From Tillandsia leiboldiana (Eukaryota; Streptophyta; Magnoliopsida; Poales; Bromeliaceae): DNA of 64,000 nucleotides. The stretch lies in NCBI GenBank assembly GCA_029204045.2, contig CM055063.1:34582810-34646809 (forward strand). The letters run 5' to 3'. The notes beneath the pieces were generated by a model, which had not been told where the DNA came from, made no database searches, and worked only from the letters and a program-made list of their open reading frames with translations. Shown here piece by piece: positions 46,326 to 56,474 of the stretch. Numbering within the stretch: position 1 is the first letter of the stretch; the number at the start of each line of letters is the position of its first letter. The position numbers were made by a program, and so were the translations under genes.

Positions 46326-46689
46326 AATGAAGCGACCTAGGAGGGAACGCATAAAACCCTAGGTTCCTCAAAGGTTTAAAAGGTGATTAAATAATAGGGA
46401 CAGATCCGGTGGCTAGAAATACCTCGAGAAAACGTGCCGATCGTCCGCACGGATCCCGGGGCGCCTAAGTAGGGTTCGAACTTCGGAAAATTATTCCGGG
46501 TGAACTGGGGAGTCGGAATCTGAAACCGATCGCGCCCCCGTTCTCTAATTCGCGAGCCCTTCCGCCTAAAAATGTCCGTGAGCACCGACGGATTCCCCGG
46601 CAGAACACTAAAAATTGTCCCTCAGTCGGGCAGTCGAAGAAACAGGGGGTGACGGGGAGGGTCACGGAAAAGTCAGGTCTTACAATTCG

Positions 46690-47312
46690 ATTCAGAGTGG
46701 ATTAACCCTAGAAAAAGAATCATAGGGTCTATTTATAGGTTAGAAACCCTAGGAAGGAGATAAGAATCAAAAACCTAACATTTCTGGAGATTTTACGGAC
46801 GGCGATCCGGATCGGATTAACTGTGATCCGGATCGTCGCAACGAGTCAGGCAATTCCAGAAAAACGAAGGTTCGGGATCCGGATCGAAGTGCTTGATCCG
46901 GATCGTTCATACAGTTCACCAAACATCAACGTTCGGGATCCGGATTGCGAAGCCTGATCCGGATCGTTCAAGGAAGATGGTAAACTCAGTGTTCGGGATC
47001 CGGATCAAGAGAGGCTACGATCCGGATTGAACTGGTGTATGAACGAACCACCTTCGGGATCCGGATCGAACAACCTGATCCGGATCCTGAACATGTCCCA
47101 AGTCCAGTTTTTGATTTTTATGCAATGAAAGATTCTTCCAAGTGTTTCTACACTACAAGAAGTATTCGGATCACACAAAATCTTAGTTAATCATACCTGA
47201 TCCTTTTGAATTCTTCTTTCTTGAGATTGAGTTAAACGATCCAACTCTCTTCACCTTCAATCTTCAAGACTTGAGACTTTCACGAAACTACGCCAACTCA
47301 AATTCCGTAACA
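46690..47312 (-). mobile_element. Copia element 2, 3' LTR (truncated)
   Basis: 46698-47312 matches 50718-51333 at about 98 percent by eye (roughly ten differences in 615 bp), so the two are LTRs of one young element. It ends CCGTAACA. The left part is displaced by the B LTR. Confidence 0.88.
46804..47093. repeat. Paired GATCCGGATC palindromes, 61-bp tandem
   Basis: Ten GATCCGGAT(C/T) sites start at 46804, 46825, 46876, 46895, 46937, 46956, 46997, 47019, 47058 and 47077: five pairs 19-22 bp apart, repeating about every 60 bp. Confidence 0.9.
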
Positions 47313-47885
47313 GAATACCCCAAGAAAATCCCTTCGTCACTTCGTGAGTCAAACTTTCCAAGATTTTCACGGTCACGTAAAATGTAACACCGACTCCCGA
47401 AGATGCGAAAATATTTGATGTTGGGTTTTCTACCCACCATAGTTCATATGGTGTATTTAACGTTCCCGGGCGCAAGAAACACTCGATTAATGACATAGAC
47501 AGCGGTGTTCACAGCTTCAGCCCAAAAATGTAGCGGTAAATTCCGGCTGTGAAGCATCACACGCGCCATCTCTTGAACAACCCTGTTCTTGCGCTCGACA
47601 ACACCATTCTGTTGAGGTGTATAGGGTGCAGAGAATTCATGCTTAATACCGTTTGAAGTACAAAAGTCAATGAATTTTGAATTAATGAATTCTCCACCTC
47701 TATCACTTCTAACACGAATGATCTTTTCATTCTTTTCAATCATAATACGAAGGCAGATCTCGTGAAAAGAATCAAAAGTATCAGCTTTCTCTTTTAAAAA
47801 TGCTACCTAAGAAAACCGAGAGAAATCATCAACCAATAAAAAAATATACCATTTACCTCCCAAAGATGGTTGACGGGTCGGCCAA
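47313..47885 (-). pseudogene. Copia integrase remnant
   Basis: The minus strand encodes part of a Ty1/copia integrase core: a LLVDDFSRF segment (first catalytic Asp), then IRVRSDRGGEFINSKF (second Asp) and the motif ending NGVVERKNR (catalytic Glu), followed by LHFWAEAVNTAVYVINR. The GAG-pre-integrase domain and protease are missing upstream, and reverse transcriptase and RNase H downstream: the frame ends directly at the 3' LTR. A TAG after FSRF and frameshifts near 47830 and 47460 break it further. It could not integrate DNA as it stands. Confidence 0.85.
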
Positions 47886-47941
47886 AAGAAAGGAAAAAAA
47901 AATAGTTTACATAAACTACACAACATTTAATCGTAGAACGA

Positions 47942-49961
47942 TTAAAGACAAGGAGGGATTTCACCTTTGCATACCCAAACCTTTTGAGTTTTGGAGTATG
48001 TCGGCAATGGTTGAGAAATTTTCCTTGATGAAGACGTTTGTCTGATTGATCTTTTTCTTTTGTCAACGTCTTGTTTGGGAGTACTACCAACGTTCTTTTC
48101 TTTTGAAAAATCCTTCTTTGAATTCCGGGGAGTGAACTTGTTGGTAGCAGTTGCAAGATGTGGTTGATTTGATCTTTGAGCTCCAATCTTGCAATTTCTT
48201 TCAAGGTGCCCTGCAAAATTACAACGAAAACATACCTTTGTGCTTGACGATTCTGAAGAGGATGAAGTAGGCTTGTTGTCGTTGGTTGTCATGAATTCCG
48301 GTGTCGGAGGAGGAGATACCGACTGAGGCACAAGACTGTCCCACTCGAACTTGGACTGTTTCCAGTTTGAGTGTATCCGAGGCCGAACTTGTTTGTTTGA
48401 CCAAGACCAAGAAGTTTATCCAACTTACTCCTTCGAGAAGAAAATTGCTGTAAGTCATCCTTGAGTTGGCAAATGGTCTCTGTCATTTCCAATTTTTCCC
48501 GTCGGGCCTCGCCGTAGAGCTTCAAGAAGTAGTTCGCTTTGTTCACCAGATTTGTATGTTCCTTCTCAAAACGCTCATTGGACTCTTGAAGGGAAACATT
48601 TACTTTTATCAGATTTTCCCTTTCCACTTCAAGAGCGTTTGAGAGAGAAGTTGCTCTTTTTGCTTCTTCTCGAGATCATGCACTCTCCCTCTCAAACTCT
48701 TGTTTTGCTTAGCCACTTTCTTTGAATCCCTCAAAAGTCTGTGGTAGGCTAAAGCAAAATCTTCACCTTCCGAATCATCCGATTCATTGTCCGTTGCAAT
48801 CTTTTCAACAGTGGAGTTGGACAACGACTCGGATGTATTTGCCATAAAGCACATGAAGGGTGAAGATACGGACGCGTGGAATGCCGTGGAGCTCTTTTCT
48901 TCATCACTCGAAGACGACTCATTTGACGTTGAGTTGTCATCCCAAGTGACGACTTGCATCGCCTTCTTCTTTGCCGGATACTTGTTGGGACACTCCGTTG
49001 CAATGTGGCCGTAGCCTCGACATTTGAAGCATTGTAGTTGTCCCTCTGAACTTTTCTTATCCTTTGAGAAGTTCTCTTGCTTTCTTGACTTGTAACTTGA
49101 AGTACCCTTGCCTTTGTTCGACTTTCCGAAGGATGGAGATTTACTTGAATTACCCCTTCGAAAGTTGCGGCGAAACTTCCTTGTCAAGAGAGCGAGCTGC
49201 TTCTCAAATTCCTCCATTGAAAGGTTCTCGTCATCGTCTGAGGAGGATGTATCCGCGTCTTCTTCCTTAGTTGTTTTCAACGCATAACCTGAAGACTTAG
49301 AAGAGGATGCTTTTCCAGAAGAATTGTTAGTAGTAAATGTCATTTCATAAGTTTGTAATGCACCAACTAATTCTTCTACACGTATTTCGTCCGGGTGTTT
49401 AATAGTTTCAATGGCAGTAACCTTTGGGCGAAATCGTTCAGGAAGAGTTCTTAAGATCTTTCTTACAATCTTAAATTCTGGAATCTTCTCTCCCAGGTTA
49501 GCACATGAGTTTACGATGTCTTGCAATCGTGTATAGTAGTCCGTGAAAGATTCATTTTCTGCCATCAAGATAGAGTCAAACTTGCTCGTAAGCATTTGCA
49601 GTTTCTGAATCTTCACGAGGTTAGTTCCCTCATGTGTAACCTGAAGAACATCCCAGATTTCTTTCGCAGTCTCACGTGCTGAGACGCGAGAGAACTCAGT
49701 TTGAGATAAGGCATTAAAAATAGCACTAATTCCCTTGCCATTGTAAGAAGATGAGTCTAACTCTTCCTTGGTCCATTTCGACCTAGGTTTTAAGGTGTGG
49801 ACATCACCAATAAATTCAGTTGGATTAGGCCATCCTAATTCAATTGATTGCCACACCCGTTCGTCGATGGAAACTAAAAAGGCTTTCATCCGCACTTTCT
49901 AGTACGCATAATTTGTTCCATCGAAGAACGGGGGTCGGTTGATGTTTCCACCTTCAACCAT
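47942..49961 (-). pseudogene. Sirevirus-type copia gag, long form
   Basis: The start ATG is at 49961 (MVEGGNINRPPFFDG). The UBN2-type gag domain follows with WDVLQVTHEGT, YYTRLQDIVN and ILRTLPERF. After a Ser/Asp-rich stretch comes a CCHC knuckle (CFKCRGYGHIATEC, about 49010), a coiled-coil-like segment (48290-48720) and a second CCHC knuckle (CFRCNFAGHLERNC, about 48220). Long gag with coiled coil and two knuckles is typical of the SIRE/Maximus lineage. Defects: TAG for a conserved Trp at 49899-49901, a frameshift near 48610-48640 and another near 48330. The 428-codon open part (48609-49895) is the best-kept coding piece of the copia element. It would bind RNA and build the particle. Confidence 0.88.
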
Positions 49962-49980
49962 TGTTTACAACCCTATTCCC

Positions 49981-49992
49981 GCTCTGATACCA
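49981..49992 (-). other. Copia primer-binding site (tRNA-iMet)
   Basis: The minus strand reads TGGTATCAGAGC, the standard plant copia primer-binding site complementary to initiator tRNA-Met, 2 bp after the 5' LTR end (CCCAACA). Confidence 0.93.
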
Positions 49993-49994
49993 CT

Positions 49995-51333
49995 TGTTGG
50001 GTTATATGTAATAAGGATCTAAATAGGGGAAAAAACACCTAGAGGGGGGTGAATAGGTGTAAACGTATAAACACTCAAAAATCGTTGCGATAAAAACCCA
50101 ATGCGGAAATAAAAATTAACTCGCAAGATTTTTACGTGGAAAACTCCATCACCGGAGTAAAAAACCACGGGACCAATAACACGGCAGAAATCCACTAGAA
50201 TTAAAACACGTACAAGGTGATTTACCGTACACACTTATGACTCAACCTTTTCCATACGCTCCTAGAGGATCTTCTCCGCTCTGTCCGCGACGCTTCTCGA
50301 ATCCACGATCTGCGCCCAACGCCGAATCCACGGCGTCCAACGTCGAATCCACGAGGTCCGACCGAATCCACGGTCTTCACCCAATAGCACCCTTCGAATC
50401 CACGAATGTGCCTCGCTCCGAATCCACGAGAGCGGTTGAACCTTGAATCCACAAGGACACGCGAATCCACGCGCCGATTTTTGGGGTAATCGTTGTTTTT
50501 GGTGGTGATGATCCGCCGAATACTTAGATCAAAGATAGATCGGAAATACCATCTAAGTATTCATTAGTTTGATTCAACTCAGGATGTGAGTATGAAAACC
50601 TAGAATCAAACTAATCAATATAGATGAAGAAACATAGAGTATTCTCTAATGATTTCCTTTCTTCTCTATATGTGGATCTAGAGCCGTATAAGATGATATA
50701 GGAAAATGACGGCTATTTGGATTAACCCTAGAAAAAGAGTCATAGGGTCTATTTATAGGTTAGAAACCCTAGGAAGGAGATAAGAATCAAAAACCTAACA
50801 TTTCTGGAAATTTTACGGACGGCGATCCGGATCGGATTAGCTGTGATCCGGATCGTCGTAACGAGTCAGGCAATTCCAGAAAAACGAAGGTTCGGGATCC
50901 GGATCGAAGTGCTTGATCCGGATCGTTCATACAGTTCACCAAACATCAACGTTCGGGATCCGGATTGCGAAGCCTGATCCGGATCGTTCAAGGAAGATGG
51001 TAAACTCAGTGTTCGGGATCCGGATCAAGAGAGGCTACGATCCGGATTGAACTGGTGTATGAACGAACCACCTTCGGGATCCGGATCGAACAACCTGATC
51101 CGGATCCTGAACATGTCCCAAGTCCAGTTTTTGATTTTTATGCAATGAAAGATTCTTCCAAGTGTTTCTACACTACAAGAAGTATTCGGATCACACAAAA
51201 TCTTTAGTTAAACATACCTGATCCTTTTGAATTCTTCTTTCTTGAGATTGAGTTAAATGATCCAACTTTCTTCACCTTCAATCTTCAAGACTTGAGACTT
51301 TCACGAAACTACGCCAACTCAAATTCCGTAACA
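49995..51333 (-). mobile_element. Copia element 2, 5' LTR
   Basis: The 1339-bp LTR on the minus strand runs from TGTTACGG to CCCAACA. It holds the GATCCGGATC array (50824-51113) and GAATCCACGA repeats (50298-50470). The bases beyond 51333 (GTTCG) do not match any clear left-side duplication, because the left end of the element is rearranged. Confidence 0.93.
50298..50470. repeat. GAATCCACGA interspersed repeat
   Basis: About nine copies of GAATCCAC(G/A)(A/G) in 170 bp near the LTR 3' end; also at 40567-40665 in the other copia LTR. Confidence 0.85.
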
Positions 51334-52320
51334 GTTCGACTGATGCAGGTACAGATTTTGGAATCATACAGCTGAGTATTTCGCCAACATGATGTTCAGG
51401 ACACGGTAGGGGCATTATGAGTATAGTGAGGCCAAATGGATTGACTAATGCCCCGTCGCCTTTAAGATTGAGGAATTTTGGTTCTAGTTGGACTTGAACG
51501 GATTGATGACGGTATTCTCCAGGGATATTTTGATTGTACCCCCCCCTTCCTGTGTGATTTAGAGTTTGTGGAGCACTTGTCGATGGTATGACAAGGTCTG
51601 TGAGGAAAAAGCTTTATGCCAAGTTGTTGTGGTACAAGTTTTAGCTTCGAGAGCATATCTTCTTGGATTACATATTTTAACCGTAGGGGCGGCGGTGGAA
51701 ATCCGGCCAAGAGGGATGCTATCTGAGATTGGCCGAGACTGACATCTATTGTTGAGACGAGAAGCTTCCTGGACTGGGCAGTGCCAGTAGAGCAGGACGA
51801 ATGGATGATTAGACTGCGGCTGAACAGTCCCCTCGGGTAGTCGGTTTTGAGAGTGACCGAGTGAGAACCCCAGCTTATTAGGGCCTCTTTTCTTTTGGTT
51901 GCTGGTGTGGGTATCTTTCAGATCGCCTAGTTGTGTTGGCACCAGGGAGCGGTTTTGGGTGTGTGTTACACTGGTTGTTCTTTCTTTCCCCCCCCAGCCT
52001 TTTGTTGGAGTTCTTGTTGGTCCTTCCACGTCTCAGCTCAGGAGCGTTAGGCTTGTGGATTCCTCGCCCGTGATGGACTCGTTTCCTGTGGGATCTGCGA
52101 GTATTTGTGGTACGAGGGATGCCCGTTGCGAATTCTGGCTCGTGAGATGAGAGAATTACGCAATTGGGCCATGCCGTACCGGTTGTTGTTGTTGTTGAGG
52201 AGTAATCACGGGGAGTGACGGGTGACTTGGGAGCTGGAGACGGCGGTGTTGTGTACCTATCCTTGGTTTCTGAGACTCCGTGTAAGTTGCTTTAGTTTCG
52301 AGGACGAAACTTTCTTTTAA
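51334..52320 (+). pseudogene. Gypsy pol remnant with reverse-transcriptase scrap
   Basis: Near 51365-51470 the plus strand has a decayed RT segment with RPNGLTNAPS, corresponding to the conserved M-P-F-G-L-T-N-A-P block of Ty3/gypsy reverse transcriptase. No integrase or RNase H motif is clear in the next 700 bp. The end (52290-52320) reads FSFEDETFF, as in other A elements. Stops and frame changes are frequent. Confidence 0.7.
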
Positions 52321-52332
52321 TGGGGGAGGACG
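52321..52332 (+). other. Polypurine tract of family A element
   Basis: TGGGGGAGGACG just before the LTR start, the same arrangement as the minus-strand element at 35274-35284. Confidence 0.8.
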
Positions 52333-52803
52333 TGGTGACCCAGATCTCTGCAGGGCTTCTACAGTGCGATCAGCAGCTTCTGGAGGCCTATGTGGCGTGT
52401 CGGCGATGTTTCTGCACCAATTTGGACACAAGTGATGGACTTCGGGTGTATAATGGATCACGTGGGTAATTGGGGGACCCCGTCGATTGTTTAGATGTGG
52501 TTTCGCACGAATCGGGCATCAAAATTGGACTCAGTGCGGAATTTGGATTAAAAAATGCCCTTCCGGATGCCTTTGACAAATTTTGGAATTGGAATTTGGC
52601 AAAATGGACAGCGGATTTGGATTCAGCGCGCGAAAACGGTGAAAATGGGCTATTTACTTGTATTTTTCGGAGACCGGATGATTTGGCACGATCTTCGAGG
52701 TTCGGTGGCACTGTTCTGGCGGCCGGAGAGGCGGCGGCGGCGGCGGCAGGCGGAGGCGCAGCCGCTCGGTCCACCGCGGAAGGCGTGCATTGGGCGCTGG
52801 CCA

Positions 52804-52822
52804 CGTGGCGCCTCCCTATTGG
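52804..52822 (-). promoter_or_regulatory. Exact ERSE-I consensus in A LTR
   Basis: CGTG (52804-52807), ten bases, ATTGG (52818-52822). A one-mismatch site (CGTG-N10-GTTGG) follows at 52883-52901. Confidence 0.55.
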
Positions 52823-53132
52823 CCGGCGCGGCAGGCGCGGTCCATGGAATGGCGCGGGTGCACGGTGAACCTGGGGTGGACACGTGGCAGCTCTTGGTTG
52901 GAGGGGTGTTGTGCGCGTGGTCCACGGGGCGGGGAGTGGTTGTCTCGGGCTGCGTGCCCGACAGGCGCGCGTGGGCGCGCGTGGGCGCGACGTGGGCGCG
53001 CTGACCCGTGGCTCCCGACGTGGACGCCACGTGTCGGCACCAGCTTTGGCCACGCGGCGCAACGCCATTGCCCCTTTTGGCTGCTTGCTGTTTGGGTGGC
53101 TACGTGGCGGCCTGGGGTAAATTCGGGCGCGC

Positions 53133-53159
53133 ACAGTAACGGGCCGGGCCCGTTACTGT
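53133..53159. promoter_or_regulatory. Perfect 13-bp inverted repeat upstream of TATA
   Basis: ACAGTAACGGGCC and GGCCCGTTACTGT separated by one G, about 70 bp before the TATA box. Partial versions occur in other A LTRs (TTACTGT near 37684, TACAGTAACGGGCCGGCCC near 28202), and TTACTGTTC...GAACAGTAAC near 34996-35022. Confidence 0.6.
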
Positions 53160-53230
53160 AGCAGCCCGGAATGCCCGGGCGCGCGAATTTGGGCCAAAAG
53201 TCCAAATTGTTGGATTTTTCGGGCTGGGCC

Positions 53231-53240
53231 TATAAATAGA
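53231..53240 (+). promoter_or_regulatory. A LTR TATA box
   Basis: TATAAATAGA in a GGGCC-TATAAATAG context, followed by a pyrimidine-rich stretch; a strong plant TATA match. Confidence 0.75.
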
Positions 53241-56200
53241 CTGTTTGCTTGGGCTTTTTGCCCCTTTTCCCGAGCTCCCCTGCCCTTGGACCCTTCAGTA
53301 AAGTTGGAGATCTTCGTGTTTTGCATCTTCTGGCAGAGGCCCGGAATTTTTGGAAGCCGCGGCGTCGATGACTTCGGCATCGTAGCACAGAGCGACGATT
53401 TTTCATCGGAGGCCCGTTATCGTCGCTGTTTAGTCTGTGAGGTCCACAGAGCTGCTCCAACAGTATTTTTGGACGATTTCTACGGCGTTGGATTCACGAG
53501 AGGTACGTCTTCGACTTTTGTGTTGAACACCTTGCTGGATTCTGAATTCGTGGCACGGTTTTCGAGACATTTCTAAGCTATTGTTTGCTGGTGGAGTTTT
53601 TGGACAGCAGCCCCTTGCCGGAATTTTATCTCTGCGCTCGAGCGTCGGATCGAGACGAGCCTGTACACTTTTTGCATTTACTCGTCGCGAGGATTACCAT
53701 CGTATTTTTCTGGGATTTTTCTGAGGCTTGCCCGAAGGTATACTGTTTCCCCTTTTACTGTGCAGATTATTACAGTTGGGTGGTTGCGAGTTTTTGCGCG
53801 CCTGTACTGTGGAATTTGTAACTCGGCCTACGGGGCTCAGAATTGGACGTGCAGATACCCGTTTCGAAGGTCTCGACGCGACAATTGTAGTGATATTTTA
53901 TTGGAATTTTCGGGGAACTTTCAGCAGGTGAAATAATGGCATCTTTGGGACTGATTTTCAGATCGTGTGTGTTTAGCTAATTTTTGGGAATAAAAGTGTA
54001 ACTTTGGACCTTATTGTTCTACCCGGGAAGGTTTGCTAGTGTCTTTGAACCTGTTGGAACTGGAGATGATGGTTTTTGGGTATTTCAGCTGTTAGGGGCC
54101 GAGGCTGGCGCGACGTGTACCGTGGGTGCGGGTTCAGCAGTTGTTGTTGGCAAATGGCCACGCTCTTCACCGACCTCAGGTTTGCCTTGGATTAAGCTCT
54201 TCAGGAGGGTAAGCATAATATTGGTAACTGTATAAGGAAATGATAGGGTTGTTATGGTTAATGTAAGTATACCTGTGGGAATGTCACCCCCCCCTGTGAT
54301 TGATAGCATGCAGAACTAATGTTCAACTGATATGAATAAGAGGTAAGAAGGGAATGGCCTAGATTTTGGGGATTGATGCATACCTGATCATGGTTCACGT
54401 TTGGTGAATTAGAGTCTTATCTCTGACAGACGGCTTTATTTATTCCCACACTAGATGATATAGAGATCATGCATGTTCATGTATTGGCCTACTTATTTGA
54501 TCTTGGTGTATCATAGTAGAAATGTTTTAGCATGCTATGCTACTTTATGTTTCACTCTCTTTCATCGTTCCTGAGGATAAAAGCATGCTTGTATGGACAC
54601 GTAGTTAGGCCATCTTTTACTGCTGCACTACATATTGGAACTTGACTTAGGAGAAACCATGTTATTCCTTTTCTCCTTCTTATTAGTCAGGCGGTCTGTG
54701 TTGCTCGAGTGCGAGGAGGGGTCTGGGGTAGTGTAGCAGGGACATTGGTGTCAGAGACGGGTTGTGCTGGATTGCGGCTGGCAGGGTTTTGGCGGCAACC
54801 GCAGATATTGGGCAGTTGACCGGATATTTATTTATGTATCAGATTGGGTATTAGACTTTCCTGTAGTGGATGGAGTTTCCACTTATCATTTACTGTTGTA
54901 TCAGTTTGGGGATCGGGTTTCCCTTTAGTGGATGAGTTTTTTCACTTTGATAAGAGTCGTGATCCAGTCCTGCTATCTCGTGATACTTGTTACAGTGAGA
55001 CTTGTTGCAGTGATACTTTACTCGTGTGGGTCGCTCCCCACGAGTGCCACTCCGGAGTAAGCGATTTATATATGGCCAGTGAGTGCCAGACATTGACTAT
55101 GGCCAGTGAGAGCCAGACCTTGAGTATCGGTCAGTGAGTACCGATTTGTTAGCAGATAATTGAGATAGTTTGAGCAGGCAGTGCCGGTTTTTACTGGTCC
55201 ATCGATTGGGTTTATTCAGGCAGATACTTTTTGTTACACTCGTGCCTGGGGGACCGAGTGGAGTCTAGTAGCTATGTTTAGACCAGTGCCGGTGTTGTTG
55301 GGAACCGTTGGGGGATTGACGGTGGTCCCGAGGTCGTTGTGAGTTAGTCGACCATTGTGCGAGAGGTTTGGTGATCTTGAGGCTATCCGTTCTGAGAGAG
55401 AGAGAGTGGATTTTGACTATAGCCTGTATGAGCCACTACTCGATAGCGAGTTAGTCCGTTTGGACGCCCTACGTAATTCCTGCCCGTCAGCGGGAGGTGG
55501 TTGTAGGTGGGCGCAGGTTTGACTGGACCAGGTATGGCAATCAGCTCGATTGGGTCAATTGTGCACTTCATGTGCTTGTGGTTGCATACCATTCTTTGGT
55601 TCTTCCCTTTTGAGCATTTAGATAGAGGCATGGTAGCTGTTGAGAGTCTCCAGCTTCCTTATTTCAGTCTTTACGGCTTTGGTTAGTTTATGTCTCTTGA
55701 GGACTTGGTGGGCAGACCGTCGAGTCTGGCGGTGGTACCCACTGAGAACTCCCTTTTTGGTGTAGTTCTCATACCTTTTGGGGGTTTTCCCCCTCCTTTT
55801 TCCTTCATCTCCTTTGTTTTGCAGAGTCTTAGCGGGTGTTGCTGATTCTGCGGTTGTTGATCGAGGCGAGGGAGTCGCGAGCTAGATCCCTATCCGTCGT
55901 TGGAGAGTAGCGGTACCCCTTCAGAGGAGATCTTCCGTAGACTGGTCTTTTTATTTTCTCTTTTGAGAGACTGATGTAGTGAGGTTATGTTTTGTATCGA
56001 GAGACTGTACACTGATGTATTTATTGGAGATACCTCCCTGTTGAGTTCTGATTTTGTATATGAGGATATTGTATGATTATCATTTTGGGAGATGGACATT
56101 GTTGTATTATTTTCAGTTGTAAAGTGATTGATTTTAGTTATACAGCAGATTTTCATTTATAGCTCTGATATCTGTTAGCTGTAGTACTTATCTTGCAGGT

Positions 56201-56285
56201 AGGACGCTTCGCCTATGCGGGGTTTGGCATAGGTGGCGGATCTGTTGGCGAGCCCGGGTCGCAGTTTCGACCCCGGGGTGTGACA

Positions 56286-56460
56286 CTGTCCACATACTGC
56301 CCCAAATCCAGTCCATATATAATATAAGCCGAGTTCACAAATAAAAAAAAAAAAAAAACCCAAAACCCATTCCAACCCACAAATAAAACCCAAAACCCAT
56401 TCCAACCCACAAATAAAATCCAAAACTCTTTCCAACCCACAAATAAAAAACCCTAAACTC
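56286..56460. repeat. A-tract and 31-bp CAACCCACAAATAAAA repeat
   Basis: An A-run near 56343-56358 is followed by three to four units of CCATTCCAACCCACAAATAA with CCCAAAA. This is the flank of the A LTR. Minus-strand open frames here are by-products. Confidence 0.85.
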
Positions 56461-56474
56461 ATTCAATCCCATCG

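Larger units (their letters stand above)
43906..46684 (-). mobile_element. Family B LTR, start hidden by the gap
   Basis: It matches B LTRs throughout and ends ...AGGTCTTACA; the minus strand starts TGTAAGACC. The right flank is ATTCG; the left flank is lost. It appears to sit inside the 3' LTR of copia element 2. It carries the hairpin module (44703-44734), a 34-bp repeat (44900-45010), a 95-bp GC minisatellite (45330-45960) and a 62-bp triplication (46151-46325). Confidence 0.82.
52333..56285 (+). mobile_element. Family A 3' LTR, full length (3.95 kb)
   Basis: It begins at about 52333 (TGGTGACCCAGATC) and ends CCCCGGGGTGTGACA at 56285. U3 has G-boxes at 52802, 52881 and 53028, an exact ERSE-I site, and a TATA box at 53231. 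The sequence after the TATA box is transcribed leader. Near its 3' end are GAGGACTTGGTGGGCAGACC and the terminal hairpin GGGTCG...CGACCC. Open frames inside are shadows. Confidence 0.88.
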
